A DNA stretch of 64,000 bases from Allopusillimonas soli (GTDB taxonomy: Bacteria > Pseudomonadota > Gammaproteobacteria > Burkholderiales > Burkholderiaceae_B). Positions within the stretch are counted from its first letter, which is position 1. Every line of letters starts with the position of its first letter. The notes beneath the pieces are model-generated. The model ran no database searches. It worked only from the letters and a program-made list of their open reading frames with translations, and was not told the origin of the DNA. The stretch is from the NCBI RefSeq assembly GCF_004153445.1, contig NZ_SDQC01000001.1, forward strand, positions 620,001-684,000, written 5' to 3'. The translations under genes were made by a program, and so were the position numbers. Shown here one piece after another: positions 50,821 through 59,262 of this stretch.

Positions 50821-52191
50821 ATGCACAGCCCAGACGCGACCACCACATTGGCGCAGGCCTATGCCGCTTATGGCGCGCGCCAGGCGCACGACGAGCTTCC
50901 CGCCGACGTGGTTCATCACGCCAAGCGGGCTTTTGTGGACTGGCTGTCCGCCCTGTATCCAGGTGCGCGGATTCCGCCGGGAACCTGCCTGGCGCAAGCC
51001 CATAAAGCCGAGCTTGGCCATGGACATGCCAGCATTCCGGGGCATGCGACCACCGCCTACCCCGCGACTGCCGCATGGATCAATGCCAGTGCGTCACACA
51101 CCGTGGAATTCGACGATATATTCCGGGATGGGGTGTATCACCCGGGCTGCCCCGTGATCTCGGCTGCTCTCGCCATTGCCGAAGAGCAGGACTGCCAGGG
51201 AGCGCATTTTCTGCGCGCCATCATAGCCGGCTACGAAATTTCAACCCGCATCGCGGCGGCGGTACAGCCCGCGCATTACCGCTTCTTCCACACCACCGGC
51301 ACCGTTGGCGCCATTGGCGCCGCTGCAGCGGGAGCACTCATGGCAAGGCCCGGCGATGCCGATGTCATGTTGCATGCGATGGCCACGGCTGCCAGCTTCG
51401 CCTCGGGTCTGCAGCAGGCGTTTCGCTCCGATGCGATGACCAAGGCATTGCACGCCGGACACGCCGCTGCAGTCGGCGTGCGCAGCGCGCTGGCGGCCGC
51501 GGCCGGCGTCACTGGCGTGCCCGATATTCTCGAGGGCCCGGTGGGCTTCGGCCATGCCCTGGCCGGCGGACCCGACTGGCAGCATAGCCTTGACGGGCTG
51601 GGCCGGCACTACAACATTACGCAGATCACGCAAAAGAACCATGGCTGCTGCGGCCATACTTTCGCAGCCATCGACGCCGCGCTGCACCTGCGCAACGTCC
51701 AGGGAATCAAGGCCGAGGACATCGAGCGGATCGATGTGCATACCTATCGCACCGCCCTTGATGTGACGGGAAACTTCATGCCGGCAACCGCTTTCGAGTG
51801 CAAGTTCAGCCTGCCTTATGTCGTCAGCCATGCGCTGGTCTTCAACTCGGTACGGCTCGACGCCTTCCAGCAGGCCAGGCTGCAAGACCAAACCGTACGC
51901 AGCCTCATGAGCCGTCTCTCTCTGCATGAAGACGAGGCGCTCACCGCGAGCTTCCCAAGACAGCGCGCCGCGCGCGTGGCCATTCAAACGCGCGATGGGC
52001 GTTGCCTGACGCATTTTTCTCCATGGCGCCAGGGCGATCCCGAGTCGCCCCTCACCGACGAGGCATTGACCGAAAAGTACGCCGAGCTGGTTACCCCGGT
52101 GCTGGGCGAGGAGCGCGCGCAAGCACTGCTTCAGGCGGCCTGGCGCCTGGACGCTATCAAAGTGCGCGATCTGCACCTGAAGAATACGTGA
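50821..52191 (+). CDS. MmgE/PrpD-family protein (2-methylcitrate dehydratase-like)
   Basis: 456 residues from the ATG at 50821 with GGAG at good spacing; a much longer frame back to 50506 overlaps the LysR gene. PrpD landmarks are HHAKRAFVDWLSALYPGA, ASASHTVEFDDIFRDGVYHPGCPVI, TGTVGAIGAAAAGALMA, and FGHALAGGPDW, then KNHGCCGHTFAAIDAALHLR. The family includes 2-methylcitrate, aconitate and iminodisuccinate dehydratases or decarboxylases. No prpB or prpC is nearby, so the classic methylcitrate cycle is not supported. It is the first gene of an operon with an acyl-CoA synthetase and an acyl-CoA dehydrogenase. Confidence 0.9.
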   Translation: MHSPDATTTLAQAYAAYGARQAHDELPADVVHHAKRAFVDWLSALYPGARIPPGTCLAQAHKAELGHGHASIPGHATTAYPATAAWINASASHTVEFDDIFRDGVYHPGCPVISAALAIAEEQDCQGAHFLRAIIAGYEISTRIAAAVQPAHYRFFHTTGTVGAIGAAAAGALMARPGDADVMLHAMATAASFASGLQQAFRSDAMTKALHAGHAAAVGVRSALAAAAGVTGVPDILEGPVGFGHALAGGPDWQHSLDGLGRHYNITQITQKNHGCCGHTFAAIDAALHLRNVQGIKAEDIERIDVHTYRTALDVTGNFMPATAFECKFSLPYVVSHALVFNSVRLDAFQQARLQDQTVRSLMSRLSLHEDEALTASFPRQRAARVAIQTRDGRCLTHFSPWRQGDPESPLTDEALTEKYAELVTPVLGEERAQALLQAAWRLDAIKVRDLHLKNT

Positions 52192-52200
52192 GAGCGCGCG

Positions 52201-54315
52201 ATGTCATCCGTTTCCATTACCCCATCCCATTCCGATCAGACGCGGCCCGCCGCACTGATGCATGCGCTGCTTTCTCCGGCCCGCATCGCGCTTGTGGGCG
52301 CATCGGCCGATCCAGGCAAGAATACCGCCAGACCGCTTATATTCATGCGCAGGCATGGCTTCAAGGGCGTCGTCTACCCAGTGAATCGGGGACATGCCAG
52401 CGTGCTTGGCGAACGTGCCTATCCAACGCTGCGCGACCTGCCCGAGCCCATAGACCACGCCTTCATCATGGTGCCTGGAAAGCATGTGCTGCCGCTGCTC
52501 GACGATTGTGCAGCGGCGGGAGCACACGTGGTAACCATCTATTCGGACGGCTTTGCCGAGTCCGGCCCGCTCGGTGTGGAGCAACAGACGGCGCTGCTTG
52601 AGCGCGCACGCACGCTGGGTCTGCGCATACTGGGCCCTAACAGCATAGGGCTGGCCAATATTCATACGGGATGCATCCTCTCCGTGAACGCCGTTTTCGC
52701 TGCGGAAGGCCTGTCCGCCGGGAACATCAGCATGGTCTCGCAAAGCGGTTCCATGATGGGCTCGCTCATGTCGCGCGCGGCGGCGCGTGGCTTTGGTTTC
52801 GCCAAGTCGGTGTCGGTCGGGAACGAGGCGGACATTTCCACCGGGGAGATCGTCCATGGCCTGGTGGATGACAGCGAAACCAGCGTGATTCTGCTCTTCC
52901 TGGAAACGCTGAGAAACGCCGATGTGCTCTCATCAGCGCTTCGGCGCGCCTGGGCCGCCGGCAAACCGGTCATTGCCTACAAGCTCGGAAGATCGGAAAT
53001 CGGCAGCCGCCTGTCGGAATCCCACACCGGTGCCATCGCCGGCGACGACGCCGCCGTGGATGCGTTCTTCCGATCCCACGGCGTCATCCGCGTGACCACG
53101 CTGGAGGCCTTGTTCGAGGCAGCGCCCCTCGCCGAACGCTATGTGTCACATACGCTCCCTGCGAGCGTGCGCCCGCGCATCGCAGTCATTACAACGACAG
53201 GCGGTGGCGCCGCCACGGTGGTGGATGCGCTCGGCATGGCCAACGTGCAAGCCGTTGCGCCGCCCGCTTCCTTCATCGACCACATGGCAGGCCGCGGACT
53301 GAAGATAAGGCCGTCTCCCATCATGGACCTCACCTTGGCAGCCAGCGGTGAACAGTATCAAGACCTGCTTGAGCAACTGCTGCGCAGCGACTGGTGCGAT
53401 GTCGTATTGAGCGTGGGCGGATCCTCCGCGCAGTTCCATCCCGAACTGGTGGTGCGCCCTCTCATCGACGCCGACAAACCGCCCGACAAGCCGCTGGCTG
53501 TCTTTCTGGCGCCCGAAGCGCAGGCTTCATTGCGCCTGCTGCGGGAAGCAGGCATGGCCGCTTTCCGTACACCTGAAAGCTGTGCGGATGCGCTGGCAGG
53601 CTTTCTCGGGCGGCGGCCTCCCACTCAGCCCGCCGCCGCAGGCGCAAGCTGGGCATGGCCCCGCGGACTGCCGCGCCATGGCCTCCTAAACGAGCATGAG
53701 GCCTCGCAGCTGTTGAACCATCTAGGCATCAAGACCGCAGCGGCGTGCCTGCTGGATGAGAACGCCGAGCCACACCATGTCGGCTATCCCGCCGTTCTCA
53801 AAGTCTGTTCCCGCGATATCCCTCACAAGACCGAAGCGGACGGCGTACGCACAGGCATACGCGACAGGGATGACCTGCTGCGCCAGCGCCGGGCATTGCT
53901 CGCATCGGTGCGAGCACGGCGTCCCGATGCACGGATAGAGGGCGTTCTGGTCCAGAAGATGGAAGAAGGATTGCTGGAGCTGATTCTAGGTTATCGCCAC
54001 GACGCCTTGGTCGGTCCGGTGGTGCTGCTGGGCGCCGGCGGCATCATGGCCGAACTTCAAAAAGACTTTGCTATCCGGCTTGCGCCAGTGGATGAGGAAA
54101 ATGCAAGAGAGATGATTGCCGAAGTGCGTGCCACCCATATCGTTCGCGGCTATAGAGGGCTGCCATTGGGTGATTGCGATGCGCTGGCGCGCGCCGTTGT
54201 GGACTTTTCCCGTCTCGCCGCCGGGGACGTGTGCGTCGCGGAAGCCGAGATCAACCCGCTGTTCGTACAGCCGGATGGCGTTGTCGCCGTGGACGCACTG
54301 GTTCGCCTGGATTGA
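52201..54315 (+). CDS. ADP-forming acyl-CoA synthetase (acetate-CoA ligase family)
   Basis: 704 residues with fused alpha and beta parts. The N-terminal CoA-binding domain has RIALVGASADPGKNTARP, then the ligase lobe with LRILGPNSIGLAN, SMVSQSGSMMGSL and RLSESHTGAIAGDDA, where the SHTGA histidine is the phosphorylated residue. The C-terminal ATP-grasp domain starts near 500 with HGLLNEHEASQLLNHLGI and contains VLKVCSRDIPHKTEADGV and VLLGAGGIMAELQKD. It activates an acid to its CoA thioester with ATP to ADP and phosphate, saving energy over AMP-forming enzymes. It lies nine bases after the PrpD-like gene, so it may activate that product. Confidence 0.9.
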   Translation: MSSVSITPSHSDQTRPAALMHALLSPARIALVGASADPGKNTARPLIFMRRHGFKGVVYPVNRGHASVLGERAYPTLRDLPEPIDHAFIMVPGKHVLPLLDDCAAAGAHVVTIYSDGFAESGPLGVEQQTALLERARTLGLRILGPNSIGLANIHTGCILSVNAVFAAEGLSAGNISMVSQSGSMMGSLMSRAAARGFGFAKSVSVGNEADISTGEIVHGLVDDSETSVILLFLETLRNADVLSSALRRAWAAGKPVIAYKLGRSEIGSRLSESHTGAIAGDDAAVDAFFRSHGVIRVTTLEALFEAAPLAERYVSHTLPASVRPRIAVITTTGGGAATVVDALGMANVQAVAPPASFIDHMAGRGLKIRPSPIMDLTLAASGEQYQDLLEQLLRSDWCDVVLSVGGSSAQFHPELVVRPLIDADKPPDKPLAVFLAPEAQASLRLLREAGMAAFRTPESCADALAGFLGRRPPTQPAAAGASWAWPRGLPRHGLLNEHEASQLLNHLGIKTAAACLLDENAEPHHVGYPAVLKVCSRDIPHKTEADGVRTGIRDRDDLLRQRRALLASVRARRPDARIEGVLVQKMEEGLLELILGYRHDALVGPVVLLGAGGIMAELQKDFAIRLAPVDEENAREMIAEVRATHIVRGYRGLPLGDCDALARAVVDFSRLAAGDVCVAEAEINPLFVQPDGVVAVDALVRLD

Positions 54316-54411
54316 ACGACCCGGCGGCGGGCATTGCCATTTCCATGCCGCAATCAAAATCCTACTGCCTTCACAACAACCTCCTTTTGAGGATACTCGC
54401 AGGATCTATCG

Positions 54412-55566
54412 ATGAATTTTTCCCTGACACCTGAACAGACCGACCTTCAAACCTCGGTGCGCCGTTTTGCCGAGAAGCATCTGCGCAGCGGCGCGCTCGC
54501 ACGCGCACATGCCCGCGACTATCCCTGGGATGTCGCCCGCATGATGGCCGAACAGGGGTTGTTGGGCATTACCATTGCACAGGAGGACGGCGGCATCGGC
54601 GGCTCGTTGATGGACGCCGTCATCGCCATAGAGACCATAGCCTCCGTATGCCCGCGCAGCGCCGATGTGATCCAGGCCGGCAATTTCGGCGCAATCCGCG
54701 TGCTGGCCGAATACGGCAGTGATCTGCAAAAGGAAAAGTACCTGCGCCCTCTGCTGGCGGGCACGCGTTTGATTGCGGTGGGCATGACAGAGCCCGAAGC
54801 CGGCTCGGCCGTCACCGAACTCAAAACCACGGCAACCAGGGACGGCGAAGGATGGCGCATCAACGGCAGCAAGATTTTCACCACGCATGGGCCTCATGCC
54901 GACTTCATTCTTGCCTATGTACGCTTCGGTCGCGGCACTCAGGGCATTGGATCTGTGCTTGTCGAGACCAACACCCAAGGCGTCAAGCTCGGCAACCGCT
55001 CATCCTTCATGTCGGATGAGGAGTGGGCTGAAATACATTTCGACAACGTCTATGTTCCCGATGCCCAGCTTGTATTGGGCGAGGGCGGCTTCAAGCGGCA
55101 GATAGCGGGGTTCAATGTCGAACGCATAGGCAACACAGCGCGATCCCTGGCGCTTGGGCGCTATGCCTATGAGGAGGCGCGCAACTGGGCCACGCAACGC
55201 AGGCAATTCGGCCGGCTCCTGTGCGAATTCCAGGGCCTGCAATGGAAATTCGCGGATATGAAGATCAAGCTGGACGCTGCCCAGCTGCTGCTGTATCGTG
55301 CGGCGGCGAATGCCGACACCGGGTTTCCATCGCCCATGGAAACAGCCATCGCCAAGGCCTACTGCAACCAAGTCGGATTCGATGTGGCCAACGAAGCGCT
55401 CCAGGTGATGGGCGGCATGGGCTACAGTCGGGAATCGCTCGTGGAATATTGCGTGCGCCGGTGCCGCGGGTGGATGATTGCCGGCGGGTCCATCGAGATC
55501 CTGAAGAATCGCATTGCCGAAGGCGTGTTCGAACGCAGCTTTCCGCAGCGGCCGCCCAAGGCCTAA
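54412..55566 (+). CDS. Acyl-CoA dehydrogenase
   Basis: 384 residues with an AGGA site. N-terminal domain to about 115, then the FAD-binding GMTEPEAGSAVTELKT, the beta-sheet domain with INGSKIFTTHGPHADF, and the C-terminal helices with EARNWATQRRQFGR and MGGMGYSRESLVEYC. At the usual C-terminal catalytic glutamate position (normally YEGT) the sequence is IAGGS, so that base is absent. The glutamate in NVERIG (Glu237) lies where isovaleryl-CoA dehydrogenase keeps its base, which suggests that arrangement. It should introduce a 2,3 double bond into a branched or functionalised acyl-CoA made by the preceding synthetase. ETF genes are not nearby. Confidence 0.9.
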   Translation: MNFSLTPEQTDLQTSVRRFAEKHLRSGALARAHARDYPWDVARMMAEQGLLGITIAQEDGGIGGSLMDAVIAIETIASVCPRSADVIQAGNFGAIRVLAEYGSDLQKEKYLRPLLAGTRLIAVGMTEPEAGSAVTELKTTATRDGEGWRINGSKIFTTHGPHADFILAYVRFGRGTQGIGSVLVETNTQGVKLGNRSSFMSDEEWAEIHFDNVYVPDAQLVLGEGGFKRQIAGFNVERIGNTARSLALGRYAYEEARNWATQRRQFGRLLCEFQGLQWKFADMKIKLDAAQLLLYRAAANADTGFPSPMETAIAKAYCNQVGFDVANEALQVMGGMGYSRESLVEYCVRRCRGWMIAGGSIEILKNRIAEGVFERSFPQRPPKA

Positions 55567-55649
55567 CGCATGGGCGGCGGACATGACCGCTCAAGGGCAA
55601 TGGCCAGGGTGAAAGTCGGCGAAACGTTCGCGTCGCATGCCTTCGGCGT

Positions 55650-56942
55650 TCAGCCGACTTCGAGGGCGATACGCGCCGCCAGCTGCGCCACAGACAGCAA
55701 GCGCATATCCTCTCCGAACGCGCCCACGAGCTGCACACCCAACGGCAGGCCGCTCGGCCCCTTGCCGCAGGGGAATGACACAGTCGGCACATGCAACATC
55801 GTCCACAGCGCACCAAAGCGCGGATCGCCGGCTTCCTTCAGGCCCTTCTCCGCTTCTCCTGCTGCAGCCGGATACAGAATCGCGTCGTAGTTGCGCATCA
55901 ATTCGGCAAACTGCCATTGACATTGCAGCACCTGCTGCCGCAGTGAAATATATTCGTCCAGCGTCACGGCTTGCGCCGCATCAAGTCGCTTTTGCAGGCG
56001 CGTGCTCAGCTGCGTGCGCCGGGTTTCCATCTCGTAAGCGAGATTCTGGCGCGCTTCAAACATGAACAGGCGCGGCTGCTGAGCAGCCAGGGCTTCCATG
56101 GTCGCGGGCAGTTCTATGCTGTCGACATGGATGCCGCGTGACGCGAGGCGCTTGGCAAGCACGTCCAGCGTGCCATGCGTCGCCAAGGAGGCATAGTCCC
56201 ATTGGCTTGACCGGCACAGTGCGATGCGCGGGTGCTCTACAGCAGCCTGCACATGCCGCACACCATGCACGCCAAACGAGAAACAGGCCACATCCATGAC
56301 ATCGCGTGCAATCACGCCTATGGTGTCCTGCGTATGGCTCAATGTCTTGAGCCCCGCCGTGCCCAGCATCCCGAAGCTGGGCTTATAGCCAACGAGGCCG
56401 CAATACACGGCGGGCCTCACAATGGAACCTGTTGTCTGGGTGCCGAATGCAACCGGCACCATGCCCGCCGCGACCGCGGCGGCCGATCCGCTGGAAGAGC
56501 CGCCGGGCGTATGCGTGGTACGCAAGGGATTGCGGGCCTGGCTGGGGGTCTGCGTGGCAAACTCACCCGTGGCGACCTTGCCCATCAATACCGAACCTTG
56601 TTCCCGAGCCCGCCTCACGCAGGCTGCGTCCCTGCCGGGCATATATCCGGCATAAAGGGGCGAGCCATAGGCGGTAGGATAGTCGGCGGTGTCGATCACA
56701 TCCTTGACAGCATAAGGCACGCCGCGCAGCAGGCCGCCCGCATGGGCGCCGGCATCCACTTTCGCCGCCTCCTCCAGCACATGGCCGGGGTCCAAAGCCA
56801 CGAAAGCCTTGATGTCATCATTGGCCGCCGCTATCCTTTCCAGGCAAGCGCGCGCCACCGCGCCGGCAGTCGTGCTGCCCTCCTCCATGGCACGCACTGT
56901 CTGCACGACGCCCATGCCGCCCAAATCGTCGATCTGCTTCAT
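55650..56942 (-). CDS. Amidase signature-family hydrolase
   Basis: 430 residues from the ATG at 56942, which overlaps the Bug stop (ATGA). The Ser-cisSer-Lys triad is in place: Lys80 in VPYAVKDVID, the serines of GGSSSGSAAAVAAG (148-160) and nucleophile Ser173 in GTQTTGSIVRPA. It hydrolyses a small amide to a carboxylate and ammonia. Family members include aryl-acylamidases, allophanate hydrolase and glutamyl-tRNA amidotransferase subunit A; the last is unlikely because GatC and GatB are missing. It lies in a two-gene operon with a Bug binding protein, so it likely degrades an imported or nearby amide. Confidence 0.9.
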   Translation of the reverse strand: MKQIDDLGGMGVVQTVRAMEEGSTTAGAVARACLERIAAANDDIKAFVALDPGHVLEEAAKVDAGAHAGGLLRGVPYAVKDVIDTADYPTAYGSPLYAGYMPGRDAACVRRAREQGSVLMGKVATGEFATQTPSQARNPLRTTHTPGGSSSGSAAAVAAGMVPVAFGTQTTGSIVRPAVYCGLVGYKPSFGMLGTAGLKTLSHTQDTIGVIARDVMDVACFSFGVHGVRHVQAAVEHPRIALCRSSQWDYASLATHGTLDVLAKRLASRGIHVDSIELPATMEALAAQQPRLFMFEARQNLAYEMETRRTQLSTRLQKRLDAAQAVTLDEYISLRQQVLQCQWQFAELMRNYDAILYPAAAGEAEKGLKEAGDPRFGALWTMLHVPTVSFPCGKGPSGLPLGVQLVGAFGEDMRLLSVAQLAARIALEVG

Positions 56943-57925
56943 TCCACCGAAATTCCCGCTTCCTTGATGACTTTTGCCCACTTCTCATACTCGCTCTGCA
57001 CAAAGGCTTCGAACTGATCGCTCGACGAACCGTCTGGCTCCGCGCCCAGCGTCAACAATTTCTCGCGCACCTGCGGCGTATCGAGAATGGCAAGCACTTC
57101 CTTGTTCAGTCGCTGCACGATGGCCTCATCGGTGCCGGCCGGTGCAAACAATCCGAACCACCCCGAGACATCGTAGCCATCGAGTCCAGACTCAGCCATG
57201 GTGGGCACGTCGGGCAACAGCTGGGAGCGCGTGCTCGTGGTGACAGCCAGCGCGCGCAGCTTGCCGGACTTGATGTGTGGCAGGCATAGCGGTATGTTGC
57301 AGAACATCATCTGCACTCGGCCAGGCAGCAAATCTCCCAATGCGTCGCCGCCGCCCTTATAGGGCACATGCAGCATCTTTCCACCCGTCATGCTTTTGAA
57401 CAGCTCGCCAGACAGATGCATGCTGCCCCCGTTGCCGGTCGACGCGTAGGAAAGTTCCTTTTCCTTAACCAGCGCCTCGAGCTCGCTGACGTTCTTCGCC
57501 GGCACATCTGGATGCACAACCAGCACGTTCGCCGATTTGGCTATATCTGTAATGGGCTGAAAGTCCTTGAGCGGGTCATAACTGAGATTCTTGAACAGGC
57601 TGGCATTGACCGCGTTCGTGCTGGTAGGCCCCACCAGCAGCGTGTAGCCGTCGGGCTTGGCCCGGGCAGCTTCAGCGGCGCCGATATTGCCACTGGCGCC
57701 CGGCTTGTTTTGCACCACAACAGACTGCCCAAGCCGCTGCGACAAACCGTCAGCCACCACGCGGGCCAGGGTGTCCGTCGTACTGCCGGGCCCAAAAGGC
57801 ACGATCATGGTGATGGGATGCGTGGGGTATGCGTTTTGCGCCGCGGCAATCGCAGCCCCTGAAAGCAGTGCAAGTCCCAGCAGGCCCCTGCCCGCTGCGA
57901 CCAACAGTCTTTGATGCAAGTACAT
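56939..57925 (-). CDS. Bug-family (TctC) periplasmic substrate-binding protein
   Basis: 328 residues from the ATG at 57925 behind AAGGAG; a longer frame to 57982 is rejected. Signal peptide ends AAIAAAQ near residue 30. Bug motifs: PITMIVPFGPGSTTDTLAR, VVVQNKPGASGNIGAAEAARAKPDG, TGNGGSMHLSGELFK and LLPDVPTMAESGLDGYD. It is the third Bug protein in the window. It is the first gene of the operon with the amidase and is divergent from a LysR gene 165 bases away, which suggests uptake of the amidase substrate or product. Confidence 0.93.
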   Translation of the reverse strand: MYLHQRLLVAAGRGLLGLALLSGAAIAAAQNAYPTHPITMIVPFGPGSTTDTLARVVADGLSQRLGQSVVVQNKPGASGNIGAAEAARAKPDGYTLLVGPTSTNAVNASLFKNLSYDPLKDFQPITDIAKSANVLVVHPDVPAKNVSELEALVKEKELSYASTGNGGSMHLSGELFKSMTGGKMLHVPYKGGGDALGDLLPGRVQMMFCNIPLCLPHIKSGKLRALAVTTSTRSQLLPDVPTMAESGLDGYDVSGWFGLFAPAGTDEAIVQRLNKEVLAILDTPQVREKLLTLGAEPDGSSSDQFEAFVQSEYEKWAKVIKEAGISVE

Positions 57926-58038
57926 GGCGAAATCTCCTTTGAAGTAAAAACGGGCCGTGTTGGCCGGCATGGCGCGGGCCACGGCTTCTTGTCAATAGAA
58001 GCGTAATATCCAGGTCATAATGTCGTCCAATATTATTA

Positions 58039-58073
58039 AATAGACCTATTAAGTTATTTATTGACTCAATAGG
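58039..58073. promoter_or_regulatory. Candidate LysR operator between divergent LysR and Bug-amidase operon
   Basis: AATAG-AC-CTATT forms a 12-bp palindrome at 58039-58050, and CCTATT at its end is repeated in inverse as AATAGG at 58068-58073. This nested dyad is AT-rich and lies upstream of the LysR start, where a LysR binding and activation site pair is expected. Confidence 0.45.
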
Positions 58074-58090
58074 CTAAACGGAGAAATGCC

Positions 58091-58993
58091 ATGCCACTTC
58101 AGTCGCGCGCCTTGCGGGCCTTCATGGTGGTCGCAGAGGAATTGCATTTCGGGAATGCCGCCAGACGGCTCAATATCAGCCAGCCGCCGCTCAGTCAGTT
58201 GATACGCCGCTTCGAAGCCGAGCTGGGCGTCACGCTCTTTGTCCGCAGCACGCGCTCAGTCCATATGACCCCTGCGGGGGAACTGCTGCACCAGTGGGCG
58301 AGGCAACAGGCGGCGGACGAAACAGGTCTCGTACGCCACTTGCAACAGGTATCAACAGGCGACACAGGCACGATAAATCTCGGGTTCAGCAGCTCCGTGG
58401 CCTATCGCCTGCTGCCTAGGCTGCTTGGCGCCATTCATGCCCAACGGCCGGGCCTGGACATCATCCTGCACGAGGGCCACTCTCTCAGGCTAATCGACAA
58501 TATTCTGGATTCAAGACTGGATATCGCCTTGCTGCGCAGGCCCGCCGCCACCAGCTTTGACGGCCTGCTGTTCTCCTTGGTGGAGACCGAGCCGTTTCTT
58601 GTGGCACTCCCGGCGGGCCATCCGCTGGCACAGTCACAGCGCATTTCGGTACGGCGGTTGCATCAGCAGCCTTTCATCGATTTCGAAGGCAGCACGGCCA
58701 TGTATTTTCGCGAACGTACCCGCAGCCTTTTTGCCCAGTACCAGGTCAGGCCCAATATCGTGACCGAGAGTGCCATGCCGACCGTCCTTGCGCTGGTCCA
58801 GGCCGGCATGGGCCTGGCCCTCGTCCCCGCCTGTGCCCACGTCCTGTACAGCGGGGAAATCGAATACCGCCCCCTCGCCGAGACCAATCCGCTCTGCTCG
58901 GTGGAAATGTACAGTGTGCGCAAGGATCACGAACCCAGCGCGGCAGTACGCGTCCTGGAAGAGACACTCCACCACATAAACCGCCCCGACTGA
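58091..58993 (+). CDS. LysR-family regulator of the Bug-amidase operon
   Basis: 300 residues starting MPLQSRALRAFMVVAEELHF with GGAG eight bases upstream. The helix-turn-helix NAARRLNISQPPLSQLIRRF and the following ELGVTLFVRSTRSVH are textbook. The effector half has TGTINLGFSSSVAYRLLP and LVETEPFLVALPAGHPLA. It is divergent from the Bug-amidase operon and likely induced by the amide or its acid. The nitrate reductase genes follow on the same strand but are under separate FNR control. Confidence 0.92.
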   Translation: MPLQSRALRAFMVVAEELHFGNAARRLNISQPPLSQLIRRFEAELGVTLFVRSTRSVHMTPAGELLHQWARQQAADETGLVRHLQQVSTGDTGTINLGFSSSVAYRLLPRLLGAIHAQRPGLDIILHEGHSLRLIDNILDSRLDIALLRRPAATSFDGLLFSLVETEPFLVALPAGHPLAQSQRISVRRLHQQPFIDFEGSTAMYFRERTRSLFAQYQVRPNIVTESAMPTVLALVQAGMGLALVPACAHVLYSGEIEYRPLAETNPLCSVEMYSVRKDHEPSAAVRVLEETLHHINRPD

Positions 58994-59039
58994 CCGTCAC
59001 GGACCATGGAAGTCCGTCCTTACAATAGTCTTCCCCTGT

Positions 59040-59053
59040 TTGATCAAAATCAA
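59040..59053. promoter_or_regulatory. FNR/Dnr-type box upstream of narG
   Basis: TTGAT-CAAA-ATCAA is a perfect match to the FNR consensus TTGAT-N4-ATCAA. It lies 210 bases upstream of the narG start, so the leader is long or a second promoter exists. It suggests oxygen-sensitive activation of the nitrate reductase operon. Confidence 0.82.
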
Positions 59054-59262
59054 CACTTCCTTCATCGGACTATTGCCGAGGCCGCAACGGCGGCCTTATC
59101 ATGGTTCGGGGCATATCGCCCTGGCCTGAGCCGGTGTACGCTGCCGGCGCCCGCCGCCTGTTAATTGCAGCCCGCAAGCATGATCATGGAGGATTGTATG
59201 GCTCGCTCCTGTTGCCGTTTTGGCAGTGCCTGTCCCCAACCTGTCAAGATCGCGAGGCGCGC

